Assembly: GCF_007830495.1 (NCBI RefSeq)
Contig: NZ_VLKW01000010.1
Span: 186,001-250,000, forward strand
Source of the DNA: Pseudoduganella flava
GTDB lineage: Bacteria > Pseudomonadota > Gammaproteobacteria > Burkholderiales > Burkholderiaceae_D
Direction of reading: 5' to 3'
DNA: 64,000 nt
Below, in pieces: positions 44,277 to 51,111 of this stretch. How positions within the stretch are numbered: position 1 is the first letter of the stretch; every line of letters begins with the position of its first letter. The notes under the pieces were generated by a model. The model made no database searches and had not been told where the DNA came from. It saw nothing but the letters and a program-made list of their open reading frames with translations. The translations under genes were made by a program, and so were the position numbers.

Positions 44277-44509
44277 TCATGTCCACTACCATCACCCACC
44301 GCGGCACCCGTATCGTCACCCTCGACGCCACCGAGGAACCGGCCACGCAATGCAAGCCGGGCGACATCGCGATCCAGCCCGTCGACGGCGGCTGGGCACT
44401 GTGGTTCGTCGCCGCGGACGGCAGCATCGACGGTTACGACGAGCCCTATCCGTCGCACCAGGAGGCATTGTGGTCCGCCAAGGCCGCGGCCGAATATGCC
44501 GGAGAGTGA
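44273..44509 (+). CDS. Small hypothetical protein
   Basis: 78 aa from the ATG at 44273, which overlaps the cytochrome stop; an in-frame ATG at 44279 gives MSTTITHRG. No signal peptide or membrane segment. The sequence (TRIVTLDATEEPATQC, then AIQPVDGGWALWFVAADG and a C-terminal SHQEALWSAKAAAEYAGE) looks like a compact acidic protein. I recognise no named family. The overlap implies coupled translation with the cytochrome. The stop codon is inside the first unit of a 13-bp tandem repeat. Confidence 0.6.
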   Translation: MIMSTTITHRGTRIVTLDATEEPATQCKPGDIAIQPVDGGWALWFVAADGSIDGYDEPYPSHQEALWSAKAAAEYAGE

Positions 44510-44547
44510 TGCCGGAGAGTGATGCCGGAGAGTGATGCCGGCGAGTG
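44496..44547 (+). repeat. 13-bp tandem repeat, four units
   Basis: Unit ATGCCGGAGAGTG is repeated four times (44496-44508, 44509-44521, 44522-44534, 44535-44547; the last with one mismatch). Each unit junction creates TGATG. As 13 is not a multiple of 3, copy-number changes shift frames. The repeat covers the stop of the small gene and precedes the GFA gene by 56 bp. Confidence 0.85.
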
Positions 44548-44603
44548 AAGCTGGCACTGGTGCTGGAACGGCAACTGGCTTGAACGATACCAAGGAGGAG
44601 ACC

Positions 44604-44951
44604 ATGCTTTACCAGGGAAGCTGCCACTGCGGCAATGTAGCATTCGAGATCGAAGGGACGATCGCCGGCGCGCTGGCATGCAATTGCTCGATCTGCCAGC
44701 GCAAGGGCGCACTGATGTGGTTCGTGCCGCGCACCGACCTGAAACTGAAGACGCCGGACGAGAACGCGGCCACCTACACGTTCAACAAGCACGTGATCCG
44801 CCACCGCTTCTGCCCCACGTGCGGCATCCACCCGTATGGCGAGGGCACCGACCCGCAGGGCAATGCGATGGCCGCGATCAACCTGCGCTGCATCGAGGGC
44901 ATCGACCTGGAGGCGATCCCCGTGCAGCATTATGACGGGCGCAATCACTGA
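44604..44951 (+). CDS. GFA/CENP-V family zinc protein
   Basis: 115 aa from the ATG at 44604, preceded by AAGGAGGA. The zinc-binding cysteines of the GFA (glutathione-dependent formaldehyde-activating enzyme-like) fold are present: GSCHCGNV at residues 5-12, CNCSICQRKGAL near 31-42 and FCPTCGIHP near 74. The family includes glutathione-S-hydroxymethyl-forming proteins and many of unknown function. It lies downstream of the cytochrome/small-protein pair and could be read from the same promoter. Confidence 0.88.
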   Translation: MLYQGSCHCGNVAFEIEGTIAGALACNCSICQRKGALMWFVPRTDLKLKTPDENAATYTFNKHVIRHRFCPTCGIHPYGEGTDPQGNAMAAINLRCIEGIDLEAIPVQHYDGRNH

Positions 44952-45028
44952 CGAAGCCTGGCTGCGGGGTGCCCGCGTTGGCAGATTTGCTATAGACTGT
45001 GCCACTCGTTCACTACATGGAGTGCAAG

Positions 45029-45385
45029 ATGGCACAGGAACTGGTTCTCGATGCGCGTACCGATTCGGCCAAGAACTGGGCGTTCTGGCTGTACGTCGGC
45101 CACGCGGTCAGCTTGCTGTTCACGCTCGGCGCGCTGTCGTTCATTCCGCTGATCCTCAACTACGTGCAGCGCTCGCAGGCCGAAGGCACGTTCGTGTACA
45201 GCCATCACAGCTGGCAGATCCGGTCGTTCTGGTGGTACGTGTTCTGGATGGCGATCGGCTGGCTGCTCGTCGTCACGATCATCGGGGTGCTGTTCGCGTG
45301 GATCGTGTTCGGCGTCGCGTGGCTGTGGAAGGCTTACCGGCTGATCCGCGGCTGGGTCGCGCTGAACAACAACGAGCCGATCTGA
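45029..45385 (+). CDS. DUF4870-like membrane protein
   Basis: 118 aa from the ATG at 45029 with TGGAG upstream. Hydrophobic helices at about residues 18-44 (FWLYVGHAVSLLFTLGALSFIPLIL) and 70-103 (WYVFWMAIGWLLVVTIIGVLFAWIVFGVAWLW) and the Y-rich amphipathic middle resemble DUF4870-type small inner-membrane proteins. Function unknown. A hairpin lies 20 bp downstream, shared with the convergent cytochrome gene. Confidence 0.7.
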   Translation: MAQELVLDARTDSAKNWAFWLYVGHAVSLLFTLGALSFIPLILNYVQRSQAEGTFVYSHHSWQIRSFWWYVFWMAIGWLLVVTIIGVLFAWIVFGVAWLWKAYRLIRGWVALNNNEPI

Positions 45386-45404
45386 CGCTCGTTCGAAGGC
45401 ATCG

Positions 45405-45430
45405 AACAGGGCCGCGCACGCGGCCCTGTT
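45405..45430. terminator. Bidirectional hairpin between convergent genes
   Basis: Perfect 12-bp arms AACAGGGCCGCG/CGCGGCCCTGTT sit between two gene ends that face each other (stops at 45385 and 45434). Followed by TTTCATT-like sequence on the plus strand. Confidence 0.7.
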
Positions 45431-45433
45431 TCA

Positions 45434-46837
45434 TTACAGCGTGCGCAGGAACGCCACCAAATCGGCCTTCTCGTTATCCGACAGCTTCGTCTCCAGCACG
45501 AGGTTGAAGAACTCCACCGTATCCTCGAGCGTGATCAGGCGGCCGTCGTGCAGGTACGGCGGCGATTCCTTGATGCCCCGCAGCGGGAACGTCTTGATCT
45601 TGCCGTCGCCGACCACCTTCATGCCGTTCACCATCTTGACCTTGTAGAAGCGCTCCGTCTTCAGGTCGTGCATCAGGTTGTCCGTGTAGTACGGCGCCGC
45701 GTGGCACGTCACGCATTGTCCCTTGCCGTTGAAGATTTCCTGGCCGCGCAGTTCCTGTGGGCTCGCCTTGGCCGCATCGAGCTTGCCGTACACGTTCAGC
45801 TTCGGCGCCGGCGGGAAGTCCATCAGCGCCTGGAATTCGGCCATGAAGTGCACCTGGCTGCCCCGCTCCAGCACGTTGACACCCTTCTTCGTCGCGATAA
45901 CGGGATCGCCGTCGAAATAGGCGGCGCGCTGTTCGAACTCTGTGAAGTCCTCGACCGTCTTCAGCGCGCGCTGCGAACCGAACAGGCGCTGCACGTTCAG
46001 GCCGCGCAAGGTCGGCGTCTCGATCCGGTGGCGCAGTTCCTGCGGCCGGATGTCGCCGACCAGGTGCGTCGAGCCGTTCGTGTGACCGTTCGAGTGGCAG
46101 TCCAGGCACGCGACGCCGCGGCTGGGCCGCACCGAGCGGCGGTCCTCGGTCTGGTTGAACTGCTGCTGCGGGAATGGCGTCAGCAGCAGGCGCAGGCCTT
46201 CGATCTGCTTCGGGTTCAAGAGGCCATTGAAGATCTCGTGGAAGTTATCGATCGTCAGCAGCTTGCCCTGGGTGACGTCGCCCATTTCCGGGTGCGTCGT
46301 CAAGAACATCGGCGCGGGGAACTCGGGCAGCACGTGGTCGGGCAGGTCGAACGCCAGGTCGAAGCGGTTCAGGTCGCGCTGCTCCTGCTTCAGGATCGCG
46401 TCAATGTGAAACTGCGGGAACAGCATGCCGCCTTCCGGATGGTTCGGGTGCGGCAGCGGCAGGAAGCCGGCCGGGAACAGGTCGCGCTGCTTGATGTCGT
46501 CGGGGCTCATCGCGGCCAGCTGCTGCCACGTGACGCCCTTCGGCAGCTTGACCCGCACGCCTTCCTGCACCGGTTTGCCGCGGTACATCGTGACGCCTTT
46601 CGCGGGGCGGTTGGCCAGGTCGTAGCGCTGCGCCAGCAATTCCTGCTGGCGGCGCTCGATCGCGGGCCGGGCAGCTTTCATCCGCTCCATCGTCACCTGG
46701 AACGGTTCCGTGATGTCCACCTTCATGTAGCTGGTGGGGCTTTGCGCCGGAGGAGGCTTGGGCTTGCCCTCCTGTGTCCACACGACCGTGGGGGCCAGCG
46801 CCAGCGTGACTGCGCATGCGATCCAGGAAGCCTTCAT
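45434..46837 (-). CDS. Periplasmic di-heme cytochrome c, peroxidase/MauG-like
   Basis: 467 aa from the ATG at 46837, which has a perfect AAAGGAGGA upstream. A Sec signal peptide ends near WTQ (about residue 21). Two heme c motifs are spaced as in di-heme cytochrome c peroxidases: CLDCH (near residue 246) and CVTCH (near 371). The terminal LHDGRLITLEDTVEFFNLVL and LSDNEKADLVAFLRTL are typical of the CcpA/MauG superfamily. The long N-terminal 240 residues are unusual for simple peroxidases. It may reduce peroxide or oxidise a partner; the electron donor could be the small cytochrome c upstream. Monocistronic. Confidence 0.82.
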   Translation of the reverse strand: MKASWIACAVTLALAPTVVWTQEGKPKPPPAQSPTSYMKVDITEPFQVTMERMKAARPAIERRQQELLAQRYDLANRPAKGVTMYRGKPVQEGVRVKLPKGVTWQQLAAMSPDDIKQRDLFPAGFLPLPHPNHPEGGMLFPQFHIDAILKQEQRDLNRFDLAFDLPDHVLPEFPAPMFLTTHPEMGDVTQGKLLTIDNFHEIFNGLLNPKQIEGLRLLLTPFPQQQFNQTEDRRSVRPSRGVACLDCHSNGHTNGSTHLVGDIRPQELRHRIETPTLRGLNVQRLFGSQRALKTVEDFTEFEQRAAYFDGDPVIATKKGVNVLERGSQVHFMAEFQALMDFPPAPKLNVYGKLDAAKASPQELRGQEIFNGKGQCVTCHAAPYYTDNLMHDLKTERFYKVKMVNGMKVVGDGKIKTFPLRGIKESPPYLHDGRLITLEDTVEFFNLVLETKLSDNEKADLVAFLRTL

Positions 46838-46977
46838 ATCTCCTCCTTTGTTGTGGTTCAACTTAGTCGGGCTCAGCATTCTCCTGTGTACATTTAAGCA
46901 TTCGCATGCATAAATTGAAAGACTGTGAACGATTGTATTGATTGATCGCAAGGATAGGCTGGAACTAATGCCGCAGC

Positions 46978-48147
46978 TCAGAGTCGGGCCAGCGCCTGTT
47001 CGATGTCCGCGATCAGGTCGGTCGGATCTTCGAGGCCGACATTGAAACGCACCAGCGTGCCCTGCTCCCCCCAGTTGCGGCGGCTCGCTTGCATCCGGTA
47101 AGGCACGCACAGGCTGTTCGGGCCGCCCCAGCTGTAGCCGATCTGGAACAGCTTCAATGCATCGACGAAGCGGTCCGTCTGTTCTTCCGTGTAGCGCGCA
47201 TCGAAGAGCACGGAGAACAGGCCGCCCGCACCCGTGAAGTCGCGCTTCCAGTGCTCGTGGCCGGGGCAGTCCGCGAACGCCGGGTGCAGTACCTTGGCGA
47301 TCTCCGGGCGGCCCTTCAGCCATGTGGCCACCTGGCGGGCGCCCGCATCGTGCGCATCGAAGCGCAGCTTCAAGGTCGGCAGTCCCCGCATCACGAGGTA
47401 GGCATCGTCGGCGCCGACACCATACCCCAGGCGCATATGCGACAGACTCAGTGTGTCGTGCAGCGCCGCATCGCGCACGATGACGGCGCCCATCAGCAGG
47501 TCCGCCCCGCCCGACTGGTACTTCGTCAGCGCCTGGATGACGATGTCGACGCCGAGGTCGAATGCGCGCACCGCGATGCCGGCGGACCACGTGTTATCGA
47601 GGGCAACGATCACGCCGCGTGCCTTCGCGGCGGCGCAGATCGCCGGCAGGTCGGGCACTTCCATCGACACGGACCCGGGCGCCTCGGCCCAGATCAGCTT
47701 CGTGTTCGGCTGGATTAGCTGGGCGATGCCGGCACCGATCAGCGGGTCGTAGTAACGGGCCGTGATGCCCATCGACTCCTGCAGCCAGTTGCCCAGCACG
47801 CGGTTCGGGTTGTAGATGTTGTCCGGCAGGAGAATGTCGTCGCCCGTCTTCAGCAGCGCGAAGTCGACCATCGAGATCGCGGCCAGGCCGGACGGCGCCA
47901 GCAGGCAGTGCTTGCCGCCTTCGATATCGGCCAGGCGGGCTTCCAGCGTGAACGTCGTCGGCGTGCCGTGCAGGCCGTAGGTATAGGCGTTCTTCTCGCG
48001 CCAGTCGCCCGACCGCATCGCCTGCACGTTGGGGAACAGTACCGTGGAGGCGTGGTGGATCGCCGGGGGGAAGGCGCCGAAGCCGGCCGGCGGCGTGTAG
48101 TCGTTGTGGATCAGCGAGGTTTGCAGAGAGATGGTCTTGTCGGTCAT
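46978..48147 (-). CDS. metC: Cystathionine beta-lyase / trans-sulfuration enzyme
   Basis: 389 aa. PLP-fold type I of the Cys/Met metabolism family: the cofactor lysine lies in ALTKYQSGGADLLMGA (near residue 215), with SGLAAISMVDFALLKTGDD, LDNTWSAGIA and a C-terminal SLCVPYRMQ then LVRFNVGLEDPTDLIADIE. The sequence is close to MetC, which cleaves cystathionine to homocysteine, pyruvate and ammonia, but related gamma-lyases cannot be excluded. No Shine-Dalgarno is seen; instead a strong terminator-like hairpin with a T-run lies 14 bases before the ATG. Confidence 0.88.
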   Translation of the reverse strand: MTDKTISLQTSLIHNDYTPPAGFGAFPPAIHHASTVLFPNVQAMRSGDWREKNAYTYGLHGTPTTFTLEARLADIEGGKHCLLAPSGLAAISMVDFALLKTGDDILLPDNIYNPNRVLGNWLQESMGITARYYDPLIGAGIAQLIQPNTKLIWAEAPGSVSMEVPDLPAICAAAKARGVIVALDNTWSAGIAVRAFDLGVDIVIQALTKYQSGGADLLMGAVIVRDAALHDTLSLSHMRLGYGVGADDAYLVMRGLPTLKLRFDAHDAGARQVATWLKGRPEIAKVLHPAFADCPGHEHWKRDFTGAGGLFSVLFDARYTEEQTDRFVDALKLFQIGYSWGGPNSLCVPYRMQASRRNWGEQGTLVRFNVGLEDPTDLIADIEQALARL

Positions 48148-48160
48148 GGCGCGGAATGAA

Positions 48161-48190
48161 AAAAGGCGGACCGGGTGGTCCGCCTTTTAT
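48161..48190. terminator. Strong two-way terminator hairpin just before metC
   Basis: Perfect 12-bp arms AAAAGGCGGACC/GGTCCGCCTTTT around GGGT. On the minus strand it is followed by TTTTTT and lies 14 bases upstream of the metC ATG; on the plus strand by TTTTATTTT. It ends rimO transcription or acts in the metC leader. Confidence 0.8.
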
Positions 48191-48254
48191 TTTAACCGTC
48201 AGGCCGTCCGACGACTGCTTCCGCTGACGCCGTGGCTCAGCTCCTGGCGACGAA

Positions 48255-48349
48255 GCCTGAACCCATCGGGCTCACGCCTTGGCGAGGAAGCGCGAGCCAC
48301 TGGCTCACGCCTTGGCTACGAATCTTGAGCCCACTGGGCTCAAGATTCG
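48255..48349. repeat. Triple tandem palindromic repeat overlapping the rimO stop
   Basis: Three hairpin units at a spacing of about 34 bp: 48255-48277, 48290-48310 and 48319-48349. The last is perfect (14-bp arms CGAATCTTGAGCCC/GGGCTCAAGATTCG around ACT) and includes the rimO stop; the others are degenerate copies linked by CCTTGGC. Confidence 0.7.
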
Positions 48350-49740
48350 CCCCAGAGGTCGTGCGCATCGGCGCGCGTGATCTCGACGTCGTAGAACTGC
48401 CCGACAGCGAGCTTCTTGTGCGGCTCGAACGGCTTCTTCACGTGCACGACGCCGTCGATCTCCGGCGCGTCCGCGGCCGAGCGGCCGATGGCGCCGGACG
48501 GCGTCAGCTCGTCGATCAGCACCTTGACCGTCTTGCCGACCTTGGCCTTCAGGCGCTGCTTCGAGATCTCTTCCTGCAGCAGCATCACGCGGCCGCGGCG
48601 CTCTTCGCGCACTTCTTCCGGCACCGGGTTGTCCAGCGCGTTGGCCGTCGCACCTTCGACCGGCGAGTAGGCGAAGCAGCCCAGGCGGTCGATCTGCGCT
48701 TCCTTCAGGAAGTCCAGCAGGTATTCGAATTCGGCTTCCGTCTCGCCCGGGAAGCCGGCGATGAACGTGGAGCGGATCGTCAGGTCCGGGTTCATCTGGC
48801 GCCACTTCAGGATGCGCTCCAGGTTCTTCTCGCCGGAGGCCGGGCGCTTCATCCGCTTCAGCACTTCCGGGTGCGCGTGCTGCATCGGGATGTCCAGGTA
48901 AGGCACCACGTGGCCGTCCGCCATCAGCGGAATGATCTCGTCCACGTGCGGGTACGGGTACACATAGTGCAGGCGCACCCACGCACCGTACTGCTTGGCG
49001 AGCTGGCCGAGCGCCTCGGTCAGCTGCGTCATGTGCGTCTTGACGGGGCGGCCGTTCCAGAAGCCGGAGCGGAACTTGACGTCGATGCCGTAGGCCGACG
49101 TGTCCTGCGAAATCACCAGCAGTTCCTTGACGCCCGCCTTGAACAGGTTTTCCGCTTCCAGCATCAGCTCCGCGATCGGGCGCGACACGAGGTCGCCGCG
49201 CATCGACGGGATGATGCAGAACGAGCAGCGGTGGTTGCAGCCTTCCGAGATCTTCAGGTAGGCATAGTGCTTCGGCGTCAGCTTCACGCCCTGCGGCGGC
49301 ACGAGGTCGATGAACGGCTCGTGGGGCTTGGGCAGGTGCGTGTGCACCGACGCCATCACCTCGCCAACCGCGTGCGGGCCCGTCACGGCCAGCACCTTCG
49401 GGTGGATCTTCTGGATCAGGTCACTGCCGTCCGTATCCTTCTTCGCGCCCAGGCAGCCCGTGACGATCACCTTGCCGTTCTCGGCCAGCGCCTCGCCGAT
49501 CGCATCGAGCGATTCCTGCACGGCGGCGTCGATGAAGCCGCAGGTGTTGACGATCACGAGGTCGGCGCCGTCGTACGACTTGGCGGTCTCGTAGCCTTCG
49601 GCGCGCAGCTGCGTGAGGATCTGTTCGGAGTCGACCAGCGCCTTCGGGCAGCCGAGCGATACGAAACCGACCTTCGGAGCAGGCGTGGCGGCGCCAGGTT
49701 CGGCGGGCTTGTTGAGACGGGAAAGTGGCTGAGATTGCAT
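48340..49740 (-). CDS. rimO: Ribosomal protein S12 methylthiotransferase RimO
   Basis: 466 aa. The N-terminal UPF0004 domain has VGFVSLGCPKALVDSEQI, the radical-SAM cluster motif is GCNHRCSFCIIPSMRG (C-x3-C-x2-C, near residue 170), with GDLVSRPIAELMLEA and DIPMQHAHPEVLKRMKRP following. A C-terminal TRAM domain (about 395-466) ends the protein. It adds a methylthio group to Asp88-equivalent of S12. Conserved DTSAYGID supports RimO against MiaB. It is monocistronic; the stop lies in a palindromic repeat. Confidence 0.96.
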   Translation of the reverse strand: MQSQPLSRLNKPAEPGAATPAPKVGFVSLGCPKALVDSEQILTQLRAEGYETAKSYDGADLVIVNTCGFIDAAVQESLDAIGEALAENGKVIVTGCLGAKKDTDGSDLIQKIHPKVLAVTGPHAVGEVMASVHTHLPKPHEPFIDLVPPQGVKLTPKHYAYLKISEGCNHRCSFCIIPSMRGDLVSRPIAELMLEAENLFKAGVKELLVISQDTSAYGIDVKFRSGFWNGRPVKTHMTQLTEALGQLAKQYGAWVRLHYVYPYPHVDEIIPLMADGHVVPYLDIPMQHAHPEVLKRMKRPASGEKNLERILKWRQMNPDLTIRSTFIAGFPGETEAEFEYLLDFLKEAQIDRLGCFAYSPVEGATANALDNPVPEEVREERRGRVMLLQEEISKQRLKAKVGKTVKVLIDELTPSGAIGRSAADAPEIDGVVHVKKPFEPHKKLAVGQFYDVEITRADAHDLWGES

Positions 49741-49831
49741 GTTTGTTTCGCAACGAATGTCGGGACCAATCCGCTATTTTACCTGACCGTAGCGCGTGCT
49801 ACCATAGCCCGTCGCAATCACGGGAGACCGC

Positions 49832-50857
49832 GTGGCCACGTTGAAGGATGTCGCAGCCCTTGCCGGTGTCGGCATGTCCACCGCATCGCGCGCGATCTCC
49901 GGGTCCGGCCCCGTCTCTGCGGACGCGCTGCGCCGCGTGCAGGCCGCCGTGGAGCAGCTGAGCTTCCGCCCATCGTCGATCGGCCGTTCGCTGTCAGCCC
50001 AATCGCTGGGCATCATCGGCGTCTATGCCCCCACATTCTTTGGCGCGTATTACGGCACCATTCTCAAGCAAACCGACGTGGAACTGCGCGCGCTGCGCCG
50101 GCACGTGGTCGTCGCGACCGGGTGCGGCCCGCTGCCGCCGCGCGAAGAAGCCATCGAAGCCGTCAAGTTCCTGATCGGGCGCGATTGCGACGGCATCGTC
50201 GTGCTGGGCCACGACCTGCACGACGACGACCTCGTGATGCTGCACCGGCTGCATCCCCGCATCGCGTTCCTGAACCGCACATGCCCGACGCTGCCGGAGG
50301 CCGCGTTCTGCCCGGACCACGCTCACGGCGGCGCCCTCGCCGCCCGCACGCTGTTCGAGCATGGCCACCGCACGCTGGCCGTCATCGCCGGGCCGCTTGG
50401 CGCCAGCGACAACGCCGCCCGTCTGCACGGGTTCTTCGGCGAACTGGCGCGACACGGCATCGCCGCGGGTGACGTGCTGCGCATCGACTCGGATTTTTCC
50501 CGCGAAGGCGGCTATGCGGCCACCGAGGCGCTGCTGGCGGCCGGCCGGCCATTCACGGGCCTGTTCTGCGCGAACGACGAAATGGCCGTCGGCGCCCTCG
50601 CCTGCCTGCACCGGCGCGGCGTCGCTGTGCCTAGTGCCGTCTCCGTGATCGGCTACGACGACGACTACTCGGCCGCGTTCACGGCACCAGGCCTGACATC
50701 GATCCACATCCCGATCCGCGAGCTGACGCAAAACGCGGTGCGCTGGCTGGCGAACCAGTGCTACGGCACCGACTACCCCATCGCCCGCGAATTCCCGGTA
50801 ACGGTGACGATGCGCGGGTCGGTCGCCAAGCCGCCACCCCAACCTGTGTTTCCTTAA
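49832..50857 (+). CDS. LacI-family regulator, probable beta-glucoside repressor
   Basis: 341 aa from a GTG at 49832 with GGGAG-type pairing sequence upstream. The LacI HTH is at residues 3-22 (TLKDVAALAGVGMSTASRAI), with hinge helix RPSSIGRSLSAQ near 50, and a periplasmic-binding-protein-like sugar domain with GIIGVYAPTFFGAYYGTILK, GPLGASDNAARLHGFF and LFCANDEMAVGALACL. It faces a TonB receptor, sugar ABC transporter and GH1 gene transcribed on the other strand, so it probably binds the GGAAGCGCTTCC palindrome before the GH1 gene. The last codons lie in an 88-bp repeat. Confidence 0.9.
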   Translation: MATLKDVAALAGVGMSTASRAISGSGPVSADALRRVQAAVEQLSFRPSSIGRSLSAQSLGIIGVYAPTFFGAYYGTILKQTDVELRALRRHVVVATGCGPLPPREEAIEAVKFLIGRDCDGIVVLGHDLHDDDLVMLHRLHPRIAFLNRTCPTLPEAAFCPDHAHGGALAARTLFEHGHRTLAVIAGPLGASDNAARLHGFFGELARHGIAAGDVLRIDSDFSREGGYAATEALLAAGRPFTGLFCANDEMAVGALACLHRRGVAVPSAVSVIGYDDDYSAAFTAPGLTSIHIPIRELTQNAVRWLANQCYGTDYPIAREFPVTVTMRGSVAKPPPQPVFP

Positions 50858-50935
50858 ATCGGGGACTGTCCCTCAATTTAGGAAATATTTCCAAAATCGA
50901 GGGACAGTCCCCTGTTGTTTCGATACCAGCTCGAC
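50848..50935. repeat. 88-bp palindromic repeat, copy 1
   Basis: Contains 14-bp arms GGGGACTGTCCCTC (50861-50874) and GAGGGACAGTCCCC (50899-50912) around a perfect GGAAATATTTCC (50881-50892), with a tail CTGTTGTTT...ACCAGCTCGAC. The lacI stop (50855-50857) lies inside it. Confidence 0.85.
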
Positions 50936-51005
50936 AGCAAAAAGCGTTGTTTTCACACCAGCTGAGCAGGCGCGATTCTCGTCGCGCCAGAGTGAAACCC
51001 AAAAA

Positions 51006-51093
51006 GTTTCCTAAAATCGGGGACAGTCCCTCGAATCTGGAAATATTTCCTGAAATGAGGGACAGTCCCCTGTTGTTTTGCGACCAGCTCGAC
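51006..51093. repeat. 88-bp palindromic repeat, copy 2
   Basis: Direct repeat of copy 1, 70 bp further on, with the same arms (51019-51032 and 51057-51070), core GGAAATATTTCC (51039-51050) and CTGTTGTTTT...ACCAGCTCGAC tail. It lies just after the end of the TonB-receptor gene. Confidence 0.85.
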
Positions 51094-51111
51094 GGTTCCG
51101 GGCCGGGTGCT

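Noticed and set aside
46838..47590. N-terminal extension of the di-heme cytochrome frame
   Set aside because: It runs antisense through metC. A signal peptide with perfect ribosome binding site starts at 46837.
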